Shown here in pieces: positions 1 to 6,936 of a DNA stretch of 31,352 bases. Each line of letters begins with the position of its first letter. The stretch's first letter is position 1. This DNA comes from a virus. The stretch is from the IMG/VR virus record IMGVR_UViG_3300031722_000119, positions 1-31,352 of that record. The stretch is one strand, 5' to 3'. The notes under the pieces were generated by a model that saw only the letters and a list, made by a program, of their open reading frames with translations, did not search any database and was not told the origin of the DNA. The position numbers were made by a program, and so were the translations under genes.

Positions 1-2
1 TC

Positions 3-266
3 GTTCGTGGCTATCCGCCCGGATCATTTCACACTGCGATGCTATCGAACGACTTGGTTGGAGCAACCTCCCGGACGCACCCGATGAATAAATGGTCAAA
101 CATCGTAGCCTTTATGAAGTGGCTGATGCTCTCCGCCCCGAAGGAATCTTGGGGGTCGACCGACAAGGTCAAAGCATGGTTGGTTCTGTCTGCAGATGAG
201 CGTCGAAAGATTTGTGAAGATGCTGGTATCTTAGCCAGCGCGTGGGAACTTTTACAGGAGCCGTAA
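3..266 (+). CDS. Conserved phage protein, C-terminal part (start lies before the window)
   Basis: The reading frame is open from the first complete codon at base 3, so the gene begins upstream. An internal ATG at 39 is not the likely start, because the residues before it (PPGSFHTA) join smoothly to a pattern common in small phage proteins: G-S/G-F-x-T-A-x-L-x-N-D-L-x-x-A. A tryptophan-rich helical C-terminus follows (SWGSTDKVKAWL). I recognise the pattern but know no function for it. Its stop codon overlaps the next start as TAATG, which suggests translational coupling within an early operon. Confidence 0.6.
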   Translation, partial: VRGYPPGSFHTAMLSNDLVGATSRTHPMNKWSNIVAFMKWLMLSAPKESWGSTDKVKAWLVLSADERRKICEDAGILASAWELLQEP

Positions 267-430
267 TGAATAAAGACCAAATCAGCAAATTGCAGCAGGC
301 ATTGTGGAAGCTTCGCGATGCCCAACGATTGATCCTGGATTCATCGCAATATATCGATCCTATGGCAGTCGAAATCAACAATATGGCGAATGCGCTTGAA
401 GCCAGACTTGAAAGAGGCGATAATGAATAA
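266..430 (+). CDS. Small hypothetical helical protein, paralog of the next gene
   Basis: This is a 54-residue acidic, helical protein. I chose the ATG at 266 because it overlaps the previous stop (TAATG) and has CAGGAG at 255-260; an earlier in-frame ATG at 242 would lie inside the upstream gene. The protein aligns end to end with its downstream neighbour: both begin MN-x-(E)DQI, have a central W, and share D-P-[MS]-A-x-[EG]-I-x-N, so the pair looks like a tandem duplication. Function unknown. Confidence 0.6.
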   Translation: MNKDQISKLQQALWKLRDAQRLILDSSQYIDPMAVEINNMANALEARLERGDNE

Positions 431-590
431 CGAAGATCAAATCGCCCTGCTCACCAAAGCAATCCATAGCCTCGAATGGGCTAAAGGCTACATCGAAGAA
501 GCCTGCGAAGGCTTTGACCCATCTGCCCGTGGCATTGCAAACATCATCAAGCAGATTCGGGATGACATCGACTCCCTCGAAGGAAAATAA
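423..590 (+). CDS. Small hypothetical helical protein, paralog of the previous gene
   Basis: This 55-residue protein starts at ATG 423, overlapping the previous gene by eight bases, with AAAGAGG just upstream. It shares its N-terminus (MNNEDQI) and the FDPSARGIANI segment with the preceding protein. It is probably a short helical hairpin. Function unknown. It is the last gene before the promoter at 633. Confidence 0.6.
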   Translation: MNNEDQIALLTKAIHSLEWAKGYIEEACEGFDPSARGIANIIKQIRDDIDSLEGK

Positions 591-632
591 CATGTTCGTG
601 GTGACTGATCGAGTAGAACGAGCAACAACCGC

Positions 633-660
633 TTGACTTTTCCTAAAATCCACGTATAAT
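633..660 (+). promoter_or_regulatory. Sigma70-type promoter
   Basis: TTGACT (633-638) and TATAAT (655-660) are separated by 16 bases, a near-consensus vegetative promoter. The predicted start is around A667. It drives the AAA+ ATPase gene at 699. The -10 is preceded by GCG, as at two other promoters in this window. Confidence 0.8.
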
Positions 661-680
661 TGCGTTATTAGATAAACGCA
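661..680. repeat. Inverted repeat over the transcription start (possible operator or 5' hairpin)
   Basis: TGCGTT (661-666) and AACGCA (675-680) form a perfect 6-bp inverted repeat with an 8-base spacer, immediately after the -10 box and spanning the predicted start. It could be an operator. As RNA only the right arm and spacer would be transcribed, so a DNA-level role is more likely than a transcript hairpin. No binding protein is identified. Confidence 0.35.
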
Positions 681-698
681 ACCACAAGGAGCAATAGT

Positions 699-1748
699 TT
701 GACTCAAGCATACATCAAAGTTCGTCGCGGCACCTATCGCAACGAAGAAATCAGCAACGAAGTTTTCCCGATGCTCAAGCAATTCACGCACGGCGCCAAA
801 GGTGGGTTCGTTACTGTTGACGGATCCCATAAGTTTGGTCCAGACAAGAAGAAAATCCGTATCTCCGTTGACAAAATCATGGACTACGAATACAGCGACG
901 AAGATACCTACGCCGCCCAAGCAGGCGTTTCCATCATCGAACGCGAAGTTGGACAGATCGTAAGTGGTGAGACCGACGAAGAAGTGATGGCTCGCATTGC
1001 TGACCGATTCGACATCCTGCATCAAATGACCCGCGCAGCTTGCGAGGGCAATATCAAGGCTATGATCGTAACAGGACCTCCGGGCGTCGGCAAGAGCTTT
1101 GGCGTTGAAGCCGAGCTTGATCGAGCATCGTTGCTTGACATCGTTGCTGGTCGCAAGCTCAAGACCAACGTGATCAAAGGCGCTGCAACTCCGATTGGTC
1201 TGTATAAGGCGTTGTACGAATACAGCGAAAAAGATAACGTGTTGGTGTTTGACGATTGCGACGGCTTGTTTTTTGATGATTTGAGTCTAAATCTGCTGAA
1301 ATCGGCGCTCGATTCAGGCAAACGACGTAAGATTTGTTGGAACAGTGAGTCACGCACGTTGAAACAGGAAGAAATCCCGAATACGTTCGATTTTAAGGGC
1401 TCGATCATCTTCATCACGAATATGAAGTTTGAGAACATTCGTTCCAAGAAACTGCAAGACCACCTGCTTGCCCTTGAATCACGCTGCCACTTTTTGGATC
1501 TCACCCTCGACACAGTGCGCGACAAACTCCTTCGTATCAAGCAGATTGCTGCCACTGGCGAACTGTTTGATGGCTACGAGTTTGAGCCTGTCCAGCAAGC
1601 AGAAATCATCGACTTCTTGTTCGCACACCACAACAAGCTACGCGAAGTTTCGCTCAGAACCGCGCTGAAGATTGGTGACCTGTACAAAAGCTTCCCAAAC
1701 ACCTGGCAGCGTATGGCGAAGACGACGGTTATGAAAAACGCAGACTAA
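699..1748 (+). CDS. AAA+ family ATPase, TTG start
   Basis: This 349-residue protein is probably an ATP-dependent remodeller or DNA-metabolism ATPase. Visible motifs are Walker A GPPGVGKS (126-133), Walker B VLVFDDCD (181-188) with Asp185/Asp186, and a sensor-1-like IIFITN ending at Asn241; a helical lid follows. The first 100 residues match no domain I know. The start is TTG at 699: AAGGAG lies at 686-691 with seven bases between, and no in-frame ATG or GTG lies nearby upstream. It has its own promoter at 633. The protein class is well supported, but the substrate is unknown; the single-domain layout resembles phage AAA+ proteins annotated only as ATPases. Confidence 0.8.
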   Translation: MTQAYIKVRRGTYRNEEISNEVFPMLKQFTHGAKGGFVTVDGSHKFGPDKKKIRISVDKIMDYEYSDEDTYAAQAGVSIIEREVGQIVSGETDEEVMARIADRFDILHQMTRAACEGNIKAMIVTGPPGVGKSFGVEAELDRASLLDIVAGRKLKTNVIKGAATPIGLYKALYEYSEKDNVLVFDDCDGLFFDDLSLNLLKSALDSGKRRKICWNSESRTLKQEEIPNTFDFKGSIIFITNMKFENIRSKKLQDHLLALESRCHFLDLTLDTVRDKLLRIKQIAATGELFDGYEFEPVQQAEIIDFLFAHHNKLREVSLRTALKIGDLYKSFPNTWQRMAKTTVMKNAD

Positions 1749-1759
1749 CAGGAGATATG

Positions 1760-2092
1760 ATGCTCGATACAGCGCAATGCAAACAGGCAATCGCAGACTG
1801 GGTCAAACTGAATCCGACAGCTCTAAAGCCGGACACTGACCCTGCCCGCATCTACTACGTCAACCGCCCTAAGACTGCTGGCACGAATCCCAAAGACTGG
1901 AAGCGGCTCGGGAAAAAGTTGCTCGGCAACTCACTCTACCGGGTGTTCTATAGCGATGCGACTGTGTACCTTATCACTGAATGCGTGATCGTTATCGAAT
2001 CAGAGAGCGGCGCAGTGACGATCGGGGCGATAGACTTCGACGATTGCATGGTGAAATATCCAGAAATCAAGATCAGCCCGTTCCAGAAATAG
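1760..2092 (+). CDS. Conserved hypothetical protein
   Basis: This is a 110-residue protein with an N-terminal helical part and a C-terminal beta-rich part (YRVFYSDATVYLITECVIVI). Two ATGs occur in tandem at 1757 and 1760. AGGAG at 1750-1754 is only two bases from the first but five from the second, so 1760 is preferred. It lies 11 bases after the ATPase gene and is probably in its operon. Function unknown. Confidence 0.6.
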   Translation: MLDTAQCKQAIADWVKLNPTALKPDTDPARIYYVNRPKTAGTNPKDWKRLGKKLLGNSLYRVFYSDATVYLITECVIVIESESGAVTIGAIDFDDCMVKYPEIKISPFQK

Positions 2093-2093
2093 G

Positions 2094-2122
2094 TTGACTT
2101 CCCCTAGGCATCCGCGTATAAT
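2094..2122 (+). promoter_or_regulatory. Sigma70-type promoter
   Basis: TTGACT (2094-2099) and TATAAT (2117-2122) have a 17-base spacer. The -35 overlaps the end of the upstream gene. The predicted start is A2129, giving a transcript that begins ATTGAAA. It drives the genes from 2155. Confidence 0.85.
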
Positions 2123-2154
2123 ATGACTATTGAAACGTGTTACAGGAGATTCGA

Positions 2155-2364
2155 ATGAAACTGACCACAGTCACTGGCTTTGTCCTTACTCGTCCAGATC
2201 AATGGAACGAGAGTAACGAAACCGTCGGCATCGTCGCTACTGAACAGATTGCGAAGGACGCCGTTGCTGCTAAGGTACACGGCAGCACCGGATATTACCC
2301 TATCAACAAGTCGACGGCAATTTTCGAATCGCTCGACGAGCTCAAATACTCTGATGAGGTATAA
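2155..2364 (+). CDS. Small hypothetical protein
   Basis: This 69-residue protein starts at ATG 2155, set by CAGGAG at 2143-2148; a TTG six codons upstream would lack a binding site. It has mixed alpha/beta composition and no recognised motif. It is first in a short operon. Confidence 0.55.
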   Translation: MKLTTVTGFVLTRPDQWNESNETVGIVATEQIAKDAVAAKVHGSTGYYPINKSTAIFESLDELKYSDEV

Positions 2365-2365
2365 C

Positions 2366-2665
2366 ATGTCAACCATCGAGCTCGTCAAGTGGCGCGGTGA
2401 TAACGGGCAGCTGGCAGTATCGTTCTACCCCACGCATAGGAATCGAGCGTCAACCTCAATCATGCGCCAAGCCAAGGCAGCGGCTATCGAAGCTGCATTG
2501 CTGCTGACTATACACTGGTGTGCGACGGTAGCTAAGACGCTTGATCAGCAACCGAATCAGACTATTCAAGAATATCGCACCTACGTGGCGAATCGGCAGA
2601 AACGATTTCACGACCGCGCCCTTCGACGCTACCAGAAATTGTTCAAGGCATGGGGAATGAAGTGA
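2366..2665 (+). CDS. Hypothetical basic protein
   Basis: This is a 99-residue protein, rich in Arg and Lys in its last third (RQKRFHDRALRRYQKLFKAW), so nucleic-acid contact is possible but unproven. The start at ATG 2366 lies one base after the upstream stop, with GATGAGG as a modest binding site. The frame is open further upstream, but that part overlaps the gene at 2155 in another frame. The 3' end overlaps the next gene. Confidence 0.55.
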   Translation: MSTIELVKWRGDNGQLAVSFYPTHRNRASTSIMRQAKAAAIEAALLLTIHWCATVAKTLDQQPNQTIQEYRTYVANRQKRFHDRALRRYQKLFKAWGMK

Positions 2666-2985
2666 TCGAATCATGGGAAGAACTTCGTGAAACCGAATGG
2701 GGCGTCGCCGATGGTCGTAAGATTCCTATCAAGGATCTCGCCATCGACCACCTGGTGAATATTCTAAATTGGGTTAAGGATCGCCCGACTCAATATCCAG
2801 CATCCCTCCTACCGCTTCTCGAGCAGGAGGCGAATTTCCGCAAGATGGCCCAGTTCGCCTCCGGAAAGCCGATGCCTGTTCAGGACCTAACCGGCACTTG
2901 GTTTCTCCAAGACAGCAAGACCGGTAACGTCGTTGTACCGAAGAAGAAATCCAGATACCAGAAGGTTGACAAATCAAAACAATGA
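2662..2985 (+). CDS. Conserved phage protein, probable GTG start
   Basis: This protein has about 107 residues. GTG at 2662 is favoured: it overlaps the previous stop as GTGA and has GGGGAA at 2652-2657. An ATG at 2650 in the same frame has no usable binding site. The sequence resembles a small conserved phage family through the blocks L-R-E-x-E-W, I-K-D-L-A-I-x-H-L-x-N-I-L-N-W-V and L-L-x-x-E-A-x-F-R. The C-terminus is basic (PKKKSRYQK). Function unknown. The promoter at 2966 is embedded in its last codons. Confidence 0.6.
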   Translation: MIESWEELRETEWGVADGRKIPIKDLAIDHLVNILNWVKDRPTQYPASLLPLLEQEANFRKMAQFASGKPMPVQDLTGTWFLQDSKTGNVVVPKKKSRYQKVDKSKQ

Positions 2986-2994
2986 GCGTATAAT
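2966..2994 (+). promoter_or_regulatory. Consensus sigma70 promoter
   Basis: TTGACA (2966-2971) and TATAAT (2989-2994) match consensus at all twelve positions with a 17-base spacer, so this should be one of the strongest promoters in the window. The predicted start is A3001 (transcript begins ATTGAATAA). It drives the membrane-protein operon from 3026. Confidence 0.9.
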
Positions 2995-3025
2995 CACTGT
3001 ATTGAATAACACAACGGAGTAGTAA

Positions 3026-3235
3026 ATGACTGGAATCCAAATTGCAGGGTTGTATGTTGTGCTGTCGTTCGTGCAGGCGTTGGTTATGGCCCGAGCAATG
3101 AACAAACAGAATCCCATCGAATACCCGAAGATAACGGTACTGCTATTCACTTTGCTCGGCCTTGGCGCCACGGTCATTTTCTTAGCTGGCATTATCTCTG
3201 CCTCGATTGAATTGTTTGTGAAAGGACGTGCTTGA
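3026..3235 (+). CDS. Small inner-membrane protein, two transmembrane segments
   Basis: This 69-residue protein has two hydrophobic segments, roughly residues 3-22 and 36-60, separated by a short polar loop (NKQNPIEYPK). The start at ATG 3026 is preceded by CGGAG. It is first after a consensus promoter, and its stop overlaps the next start (TGATG). Its role is unknown; small early membrane proteins of phages can act in host takeover or exclusion, but nothing here specifies that. Confidence 0.65.
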   Translation: MTGIQIAGLYVVLSFVQALVMARAMNKQNPIEYPKITVLLFTLLGLGATVIFLAGIISASIELFVKGRA

Positions 3236-3483
3236 TGAGCAAAACAACGCTGGTCCCAGTGACTGTGATGAAGCTCACAGTTACCCGTAAGGGCCACAAA
3301 TCGTCAAAACGGGTAACGACTGCTGATCAAGCAGCAGAATTCTTTGCGTCGGAGAAAACGTACGACTGGTGGTCTAGTCGAGGGCGTTCCCTGAGCGAAG
3401 CGGGTCGAAATGTTCAATACCATCAATTCTATATTAAACTGCGGCGCCGCACACTGCCAATTTTCAAGAAATACCTGCCTTAG
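3235..3483 (+). CDS. Small basic hypothetical protein
   Basis: This is an 82-residue, Lys/Arg-rich protein. ATG 3235 overlaps the upstream stop and has AAAGGA at 3221-3226; a TTG one codon earlier is less likely. It has no recognised domain. Confidence 0.55.
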   Translation: MSKTTLVPVTVMKLTVTRKGHKSSKRVTTADQAAEFFASEKTYDWWSSRGRSLSEAGRNVQYHQFYIKLRRRTLPIFKKYLP

Positions 3484-3491
3484 GAATTCAA

Positions 3492-3701
3492 ATGTTTGCG
3501 ATTCTGATGTATTGCATTTACGCTCTCGGGCAAGGGTTTGTTATCTCAGCCTGGCTGCACGACAATACGGCTGATCAACGTCAGTCAAAGCAACTGCTGA
3601 TGGTCGGGCTCGCCATTGTTGCCCCGTTCGTCACGATGTATGTCGCCTGGTGTTTGCTTGGCATTGCCCTCGATTACTGTTCAACAAAGGAAACAAAATG
3701 A
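3492..3701 (+). CDS. Small membrane protein
   Basis: This 69-residue protein has an N-terminal hydrophobic segment (about residues 2-21) and a second one (about 35-60, VGLAIVAPFVTMYVAWCLLG), with a charged loop between. It is coupled to the following lipoprotein gene by an ATGA overlap, so the two may act together in the envelope. This could be an accessory lysis or exclusion function, but no spanin-type coiled coil is visible. Confidence 0.55.
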   Translation: MFAILMYCIYALGQGFVISAWLHDNTADQRQSKQLLMVGLAIVAPFVTMYVAWCLLGIALDYCSTKETK

Positions 3702-4018
3702 AAACAAAATATCTTGCTGCATCTATCATTGCCCTTCTTCTCGTCGGTTGCGATCCGGAAGCAACAGACACTACAGCTAAATGGCCTATCCCGGACGGAT
3801 TAAAAGATTGTAAGATTTACCGCCTATTCAATTCCGAAGCGGACGCGATTACTGTTGTTCGCTGTCCGGCAACACCAACTGCTGATGCGTCGACTACTAC
3901 CGCATACAAATCAGGAAAAACGACCAAGACGGTCACTGTTGTAGAAACGACTACGGTCGATTCCGATCCTTCTCCTACCGCCACAGAAGCTCCGGTTGCT
4001 GCTGAGCCAGCAAAATGA
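3698..4018 (+). CDS. Phage lipoprotein
   Basis: This 106-residue protein has a clear lipoprotein signal: MKTK, a hydrophobic stretch, then lipobox LVGC with the modified Cys at 18. The mature part contains the blocks WPIPDGLKDCKIYRL and ITVVRCP, a pattern I associate with small conserved lipoproteins of large phages. The C-terminus is a Thr/Pro/Ala-rich tail. The start at ATG 3698 overlaps the previous stop (ATGA) and has AAAGG at 3686-3690. It is probably anchored to the periplasmic face of a membrane. Function unknown. Confidence 0.7.
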   Translation: MKTKYLAASIIALLLVGCDPEATDTTAKWPIPDGLKDCKIYRLFNSEADAITVVRCPATPTADASTTTAYKSGKTTKTVTVVETTTVDSDPSPTATEAPVAAEPAK

Positions 4019-4374
4019 CCTTTAAGGTAGAGATCAGCAAGATGAACGAGTCCCATCGCGTAACATGGTGGGTCATCTTGACGAATACTGACGTTCGCCC
4101 TGCCGATGCTAACTTTATGGATAGCACCGGTCAGCAAACTCCGTTCTATTCAGAAGAAAAGTGGCAGGCCGAGCAAGAGGCTCAAGAGTGGGCCGACTTT
4201 CTCGGAGTCAAGATCGAAGGCGCCTTCCACGATTACCAAGAACCTACGTACGACAACGGAACTGAGACATTCGTTTGCTCACGATGTAGAAAAACGACCA
4301 CAAAGCCTGACACTGAGTCTGGCCGAGGGCAACTGAATATAAATGACGATACGCCATGCATACCGATCGTTTAG
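4015..4374 (+). CDS. Hypothetical protein
   Basis: This 119-residue acidic protein is coupled to the lipoprotein gene by an ATGA overlap. It contains one CSRC pair and a distant single Cys, so metal binding is possible but not convincing. No family is recognised. Confidence 0.5.
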   Translation: MTFKVEISKMNESHRVTWWVILTNTDVRPADANFMDSTGQQTPFYSEEKWQAEQEAQEWADFLGVKIEGAFHDYQEPTYDNGTETFVCSRCRKTTTKPDTESGRGQLNINDDTPCIPIV

Positions 4375-4604
4375 GTCAAGAAATCGTTGTTGACGACATT
4401 GTTGTTACTGTGCGTTATGGTGGATTAGCGTTGTGTAAGATAATTCGGTTTACTCCGAAGATGGTTAAGCTATGCTCACTTGACAACAGTGGGCATTGGC
4501 GAGTAAAGGCAGAAATCGCAGCCTACGCAACTGATATGTTGAAAGTTGATCAACAGCAAGCAGTAATTTACTTATTGAAGAAGCCAGTAAATGAAACTAA
4601 CTGA
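4356..4604 (+). CDS. Conserved small phage protein, SH3-like
   Basis: This 82-residue protein overlaps the previous gene by 19 bases. The start (M-H-T-D-R-L-G-Q-E-I-V-V-D-D-I-V-V-T) followed by a beta-rich middle (CKIIRFTPKMVKL) resembles small SH3-like beta-barrel proteins common in large phages. Function unknown. Confidence 0.55.
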   Translation: MHTDRLGQEIVVDDIVVTVRYGGLALCKIIRFTPKMVKLCSLDNSGHWRVKAEIAAYATDMLKVDQQQAVIYLLKKPVNETN

Positions 4605-4791
4605 CGAAACAAAAGCCCAAATTGACCGTATGGAGTATGCCGACATGCTCGCTAAGTGGAGATTCTCCGGCATCGGCGATGTGATTTTTCAAGGCGAGTC
4701 CGGCGAGTATTTTAGCAAGAGGATGTTCGCATTGCGAGATGCAGATCCCGAGGCAGCGGTAGCAGCAAGTAAATCGATAGGATGGAAATAA
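4591..4791 (+). CDS. Small hypothetical protein
   Basis: This 66-residue protein overlaps the upstream gene by 14 bases. The pattern L-A-K-W-R-F-S-G-I-G-D-x-x-F-Q-G-E-S-G-E-Y-F recurs in small proteins of many large phages. Function unknown. The stop overlaps the next start (TAATG). Confidence 0.55.
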   Translation: MKLTDETKAQIDRMEYADMLAKWRFSGIGDVIFQGESGEYFSKRMFALRDADPEAAVAASKSIGWK

Positions 4792-4997
4792 TGAACAGAT
4801 TTGAACAATGGTTTGTAAAGCGTATCTTTGCGAAAGCGGTGATTCAAGGCGGGCATCAAGAACGAATCACTGAGATCTATCGATTGCTTCGAGATGTCAC
4901 CGAAGATCAATTTACTGAAGACAATCAACCTACAATTGACGATGCCTTACGCGAATGTTTTGAATCTACGCAGTTTGACAATCAATACAAAGGATAA
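4791..4997 (+). CDS. Small hypothetical protein
   Basis: This 68-residue protein starts at ATG 4791, supported by the TAATG overlap and AGGATGGAA upstream; an ATG at 4782 lies within the previous gene. It is helical and acidic at its C-terminus (TEDNQPTIDDALRECF). No motif is recognised. Confidence 0.55.
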   Translation: MNRFEQWFVKRIFAKAVIQGGHQERITEIYRLLRDVTEDQFTEDNQPTIDDALRECFESTQFDNQYKG

Positions 4998-5000
4998 ATG

Positions 5001-5264
5001 ATGAAAATCGAATATAGCAATTTCGTTCACACAGGTACAACAAGCGTGAAAGACGGAATGTTCACGAAAAAAACGCATCACGCTGACGTCGACGTTACGA
5101 TAACCACCGGCGCCCTGTTCTGGAAGAAGACTAAGATTGAGACAATCGCAGTGTATCGTGCATTCGCTGATTTTTGGCGATATGCTGACACTGGCGATCT
5201 TGCAGATAACAAAGTGAGTAACCTTGCGTCAGCTTACAGCGCAAAACACGGGATTGAACTGTAA
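5001..5264 (+). CDS. Small hypothetical protein
   Basis: This 87-residue protein has a beta-rich N-terminal half. Tandem ATGs at 4998 and 5001 follow AAAGGA (4989-4994); the second has the better six-base spacing. The stop overlaps the next start (TAATG). Function unknown. Confidence 0.5.
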   Translation: MKIEYSNFVHTGTTSVKDGMFTKKTHHADVDVTITTGALFWKKTKIETIAVYRAFADFWRYADTGDLADNKVSNLASAYSAKHGIEL

Positions 5265-5539
5265 TGGAAATTATCACCAAACAAGACCTGCTGACGCCGC
5301 CCGATCTAAAACGATGTCAAGCAGATGTTCCGAACGGCACGAATTTTATGACGCTCGGTGGTGACATTGGCGGGACTGTTCGCTGCAATAATAAGCCATC
5401 GGTTATCGCATACGAGGTTCTTCCCGGCCCAGATGGTCTGCATGGCTCTATGTCACTATGCCCATCCTGCCTCGCAGTGTTTCAAAAGCGCGAGGGTCCG
5501 AAGTTCAATACACATTACCGATTTGAGGAAGTAAAATGA
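5264..5539 (+). CDS. Conserved phage protein with likely zinc-binding cysteines
   Basis: This 91-residue protein contains the blocks RCQADVPNGTNFMTLGG, VRCNNKPS, DGLHGSMSLCPSC and LAVFQ. The four cysteines (two RC, one CPSC) suggest a zinc ribbon. The pattern is familiar from many large myoviruses, where the protein has no assigned function. It is coupled on both sides by start-stop overlaps. Confidence 0.6.
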   Translation: MEIITKQDLLTPPDLKRCQADVPNGTNFMTLGGDIGGTVRCNNKPSVIAYEVLPGPDGLHGSMSLCPSCLAVFQKREGPKFNTHYRFEEVK

Positions 5540-5778
5540 ATATGAAAACAGCAGGGCAAAAGATCGACAACTGCCTCACCGCAATCTCCAATTTTTTCTC
5601 ACTAGTCTGCGATATTCCGAACTGGTGGCATGACAATCTGCCGAAGTGGTTCCGCTTCATCTTCTTCTATGTGACGATGATAGTCTGGCTACCAGTCATT
5701 CTCGTGGTAGGTATCCCTCTCGTCATCATCAGTTGCATCGTCACCTCGGCAGTAGAAACCTGGGACGAATTTCGATGA
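5536..5778 (+). CDS. Small membrane protein
   Basis: This 80-residue protein has a strongly hydrophobic C-terminal half (about residues 41-70), long enough for one or two membrane passes, after an amphipathic Trp-rich N-terminal half. It is coupled by ATGA to both neighbours. Function unknown. Confidence 0.6.
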   Translation: MNMKTAGQKIDNCLTAISNFFSLVCDIPNWWHDNLPKWFRFIFFYVTMIVWLPVILVVGIPLVIISCIVTSAVETWDEFR

Positions 5779-6017
5779 CTAAAAAGTCGATCTGGGTTCT
5801 AACCTCAGTTCTCTGCAACTACGACCAGCCGCCGCATAATCTCGAGGCATGGTGGTCTGAGAAACCTACCGTTGAGCAACTGACGAAGATGATCTACCCG
5901 AACGTTGAGGTGATGGACGGGTTGATCGACGGCCTCGAAGCGTTGATCGCCGGCCACGTCTTGAACATTCCACACTGCGTCGATTACGATCTGTGCCAGT
6001 GGGTGGAGGAAGATTAG
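5775..6017 (+). CDS. Small conserved hypothetical protein
   Basis: This 80-residue acidic protein starts at ATG 5775, set by the ATGA overlap; the frame is open further upstream but that part lies in the previous gene. The W-V-L-T-S-x-x-x-x-Y-D-Q-P start resembles small phage proteins, and a helix-rich Leu/Asp segment follows. It is the last gene before a promoter. Confidence 0.55.
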   Translation: MTKKSIWVLTSVLCNYDQPPHNLEAWWSEKPTVEQLTKMIYPNVEVMDGLIDGLEALIAGHVLNIPHCVDYDLCQWVEED

Positions 6018-6026
6018 CCATACTGG

Positions 6027-6055
6027 TTGACTTACCTCCACTAACCTATTACACT
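6027..6055 (+). promoter_or_regulatory. Sigma70-type promoter for a leaderless transcript
   Basis: TTGACT (6027-6032) and TACACT (6050-6055) have a 17-base spacer. Six bases follow the -10, and the seventh (6062) is the A of the nucleotidase ATG. The predicted transcription start therefore coincides with the start codon, and there is no Shine-Dalgarno sequence. Confidence 0.7.
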
Positions 6056-6061
6056 GTAACT

Positions 6062-6583
6062 ATGAAGATAACTGAAATAGAGCATAAGAAAAGAAAAATT
6101 CATCTCGACTTAGACGGAGTTGTTGTCAACCTCGATAAACTGGTTCGTGAACGAACTGGTACTCACTGGAAGGAACAGCCATCGTCGTCGGCTATGTGGC
6201 GGATCATTCGCGAGAAGGTACCAGACCTGTTTGTTGATCCAGAGCCGATGCCCGATGCTCGACAACTGGTCGATGGTGTTTTAGCATTCGCTAAATTGCA
6301 CAACATGACCGTCGAGATTCTGACTGCGATTCCAAACCTCGCAACATTTCCTGACGCAGTGTTGCAAAAACAAGCTTGGCTCAGAAAACATTTTCCTGAC
6401 CTGGCAGCGTTGAAATTCAAGACTGGCCCGCATTCGAAAGACAAATGGAACCACTGCGAGCCTGGCGATATCTTGATCGACGACAACGAGATGAATATCG
6501 CCCAATGGAGCGCAGCTGGCGGTATCGCTATACACCACACAAGCGCGAGCGCATCACTATCAATTTTGAGAGGAACTGTATGA
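6062..6583 (+). CDS. HAD-superfamily 5'(3')-deoxyribonucleotidase-like phosphatase
   Basis: This 173-residue protein has the HAD motifs in order: motif I LDLDG (15-19, nucleophile Asp16 and acid/base Asp18), motif II Thr88 in VEILTA, a Lys in the HSKDKW segment (124-129), and the acidic motif IDD (139-141). The size and order fit the NT5C-like deoxyribonucleotidases often carried by phages, which dephosphorylate dNMPs and adjust nucleotide pools. The substrate is inferred. ATG 6062 is the first base of the predicted transcript (leaderless). It is coupled to the next gene by ATGA. Confidence 0.8.
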   Translation: MKITEIEHKKRKIHLDLDGVVVNLDKLVRERTGTHWKEQPSSSAMWRIIREKVPDLFVDPEPMPDARQLVDGVLAFAKLHNMTVEILTAIPNLATFPDAVLQKQAWLRKHFPDLAALKFKTGPHSKDKWNHCEPGDILIDDNEMNIAQWSAAGGIAIHHTSASASLSILRGTV

Positions 6584-6894
6584 TCGACTGCGATGAAGAA
6601 GAACGTACCTGGGCTGAGCTGTGCCGAGTAGGCGCTGAGCTTAGGGAATTAACCGCAGAAGTTAAGGCCGAGTTTGCTAAGGCTGATAAGGTAGACGTCA
6701 CCTATGTCTACCCTACGAATTTTAGCGTAGCGTGGAAGAAAGCCAATCTTGGCAAGGGAGAAATCAAGGTTCACGTTGACGAGAATGGCAGCATATCGTG
6801 CGACAACGAATATTTACACCGGTCAATCGTCCGTAAGATCCTACATTCGTTAGCAGATCATATCGCCGATAACGCTACCTTCACGAAAGAATAA
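6580..6894 (+). CDS. Hypothetical protein
   Basis: This 104-residue protein starts at ATG 6580, with GAGAGGA just upstream and an ATGA overlap. It has a charged helical N-terminus (about 1-40) followed by a mixed segment. No family is recognised. Confidence 0.55.
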   Translation: MIDCDEEERTWAELCRVGAELRELTAEVKAEFAKADKVDVTYVYPTNFSVAWKKANLGKGEIKVHVDENGSISCDNEYLHRSIVRKILHSLADHIADNATFTKE

Positions 6895-6911
6895 TATCTG
6901 GCGGTAGCACA

Positions 6912-6919
6912 GATAAATA
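6912..6919 (+). promoter_or_regulatory. Candidate T4-type late promoter (GATAAATA)
   Basis: GATAAATA differs from the T4 late consensus TATAAATA by one base and lies in a 42-base gap before the gene at 6937. The same GATAAATAC string occurs at 25492. There is no -35. It is a motif match only. Confidence 0.4.
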
Positions 6920-6936
6920 CCTATTTGGATATAACA

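Noticed and set aside
592-636. 14-codon frame starting ATG 592 between the small paralog pair and the promoter at 633
   Set aside because: It has no ribosome binding site, its stop falls inside the -35 box, and nothing supports its expression.
375-1555. Long reverse-strand frames (375-1025 and 1022-1555) opposite the AAA+ ATPase
   Set aside because: The forward frame carries Walker and sensor motifs and has promoter and binding site; the reverse frames have neither.
4338-4345. TATAAATG as a late promoter
   Set aside because: It lies inside the coding region of the 4015 gene and departs from the consensus at the last base; it is probably a chance match.
6062-6088. MKITEIE start of the nucleotidase as another capsid-targeting peptide
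   Set aside because: It resembles the cluster peptide only over six residues, lacks the F/I-I-x-E order, runs straight into the HAD domain, and is expressed from an early-type promoter.
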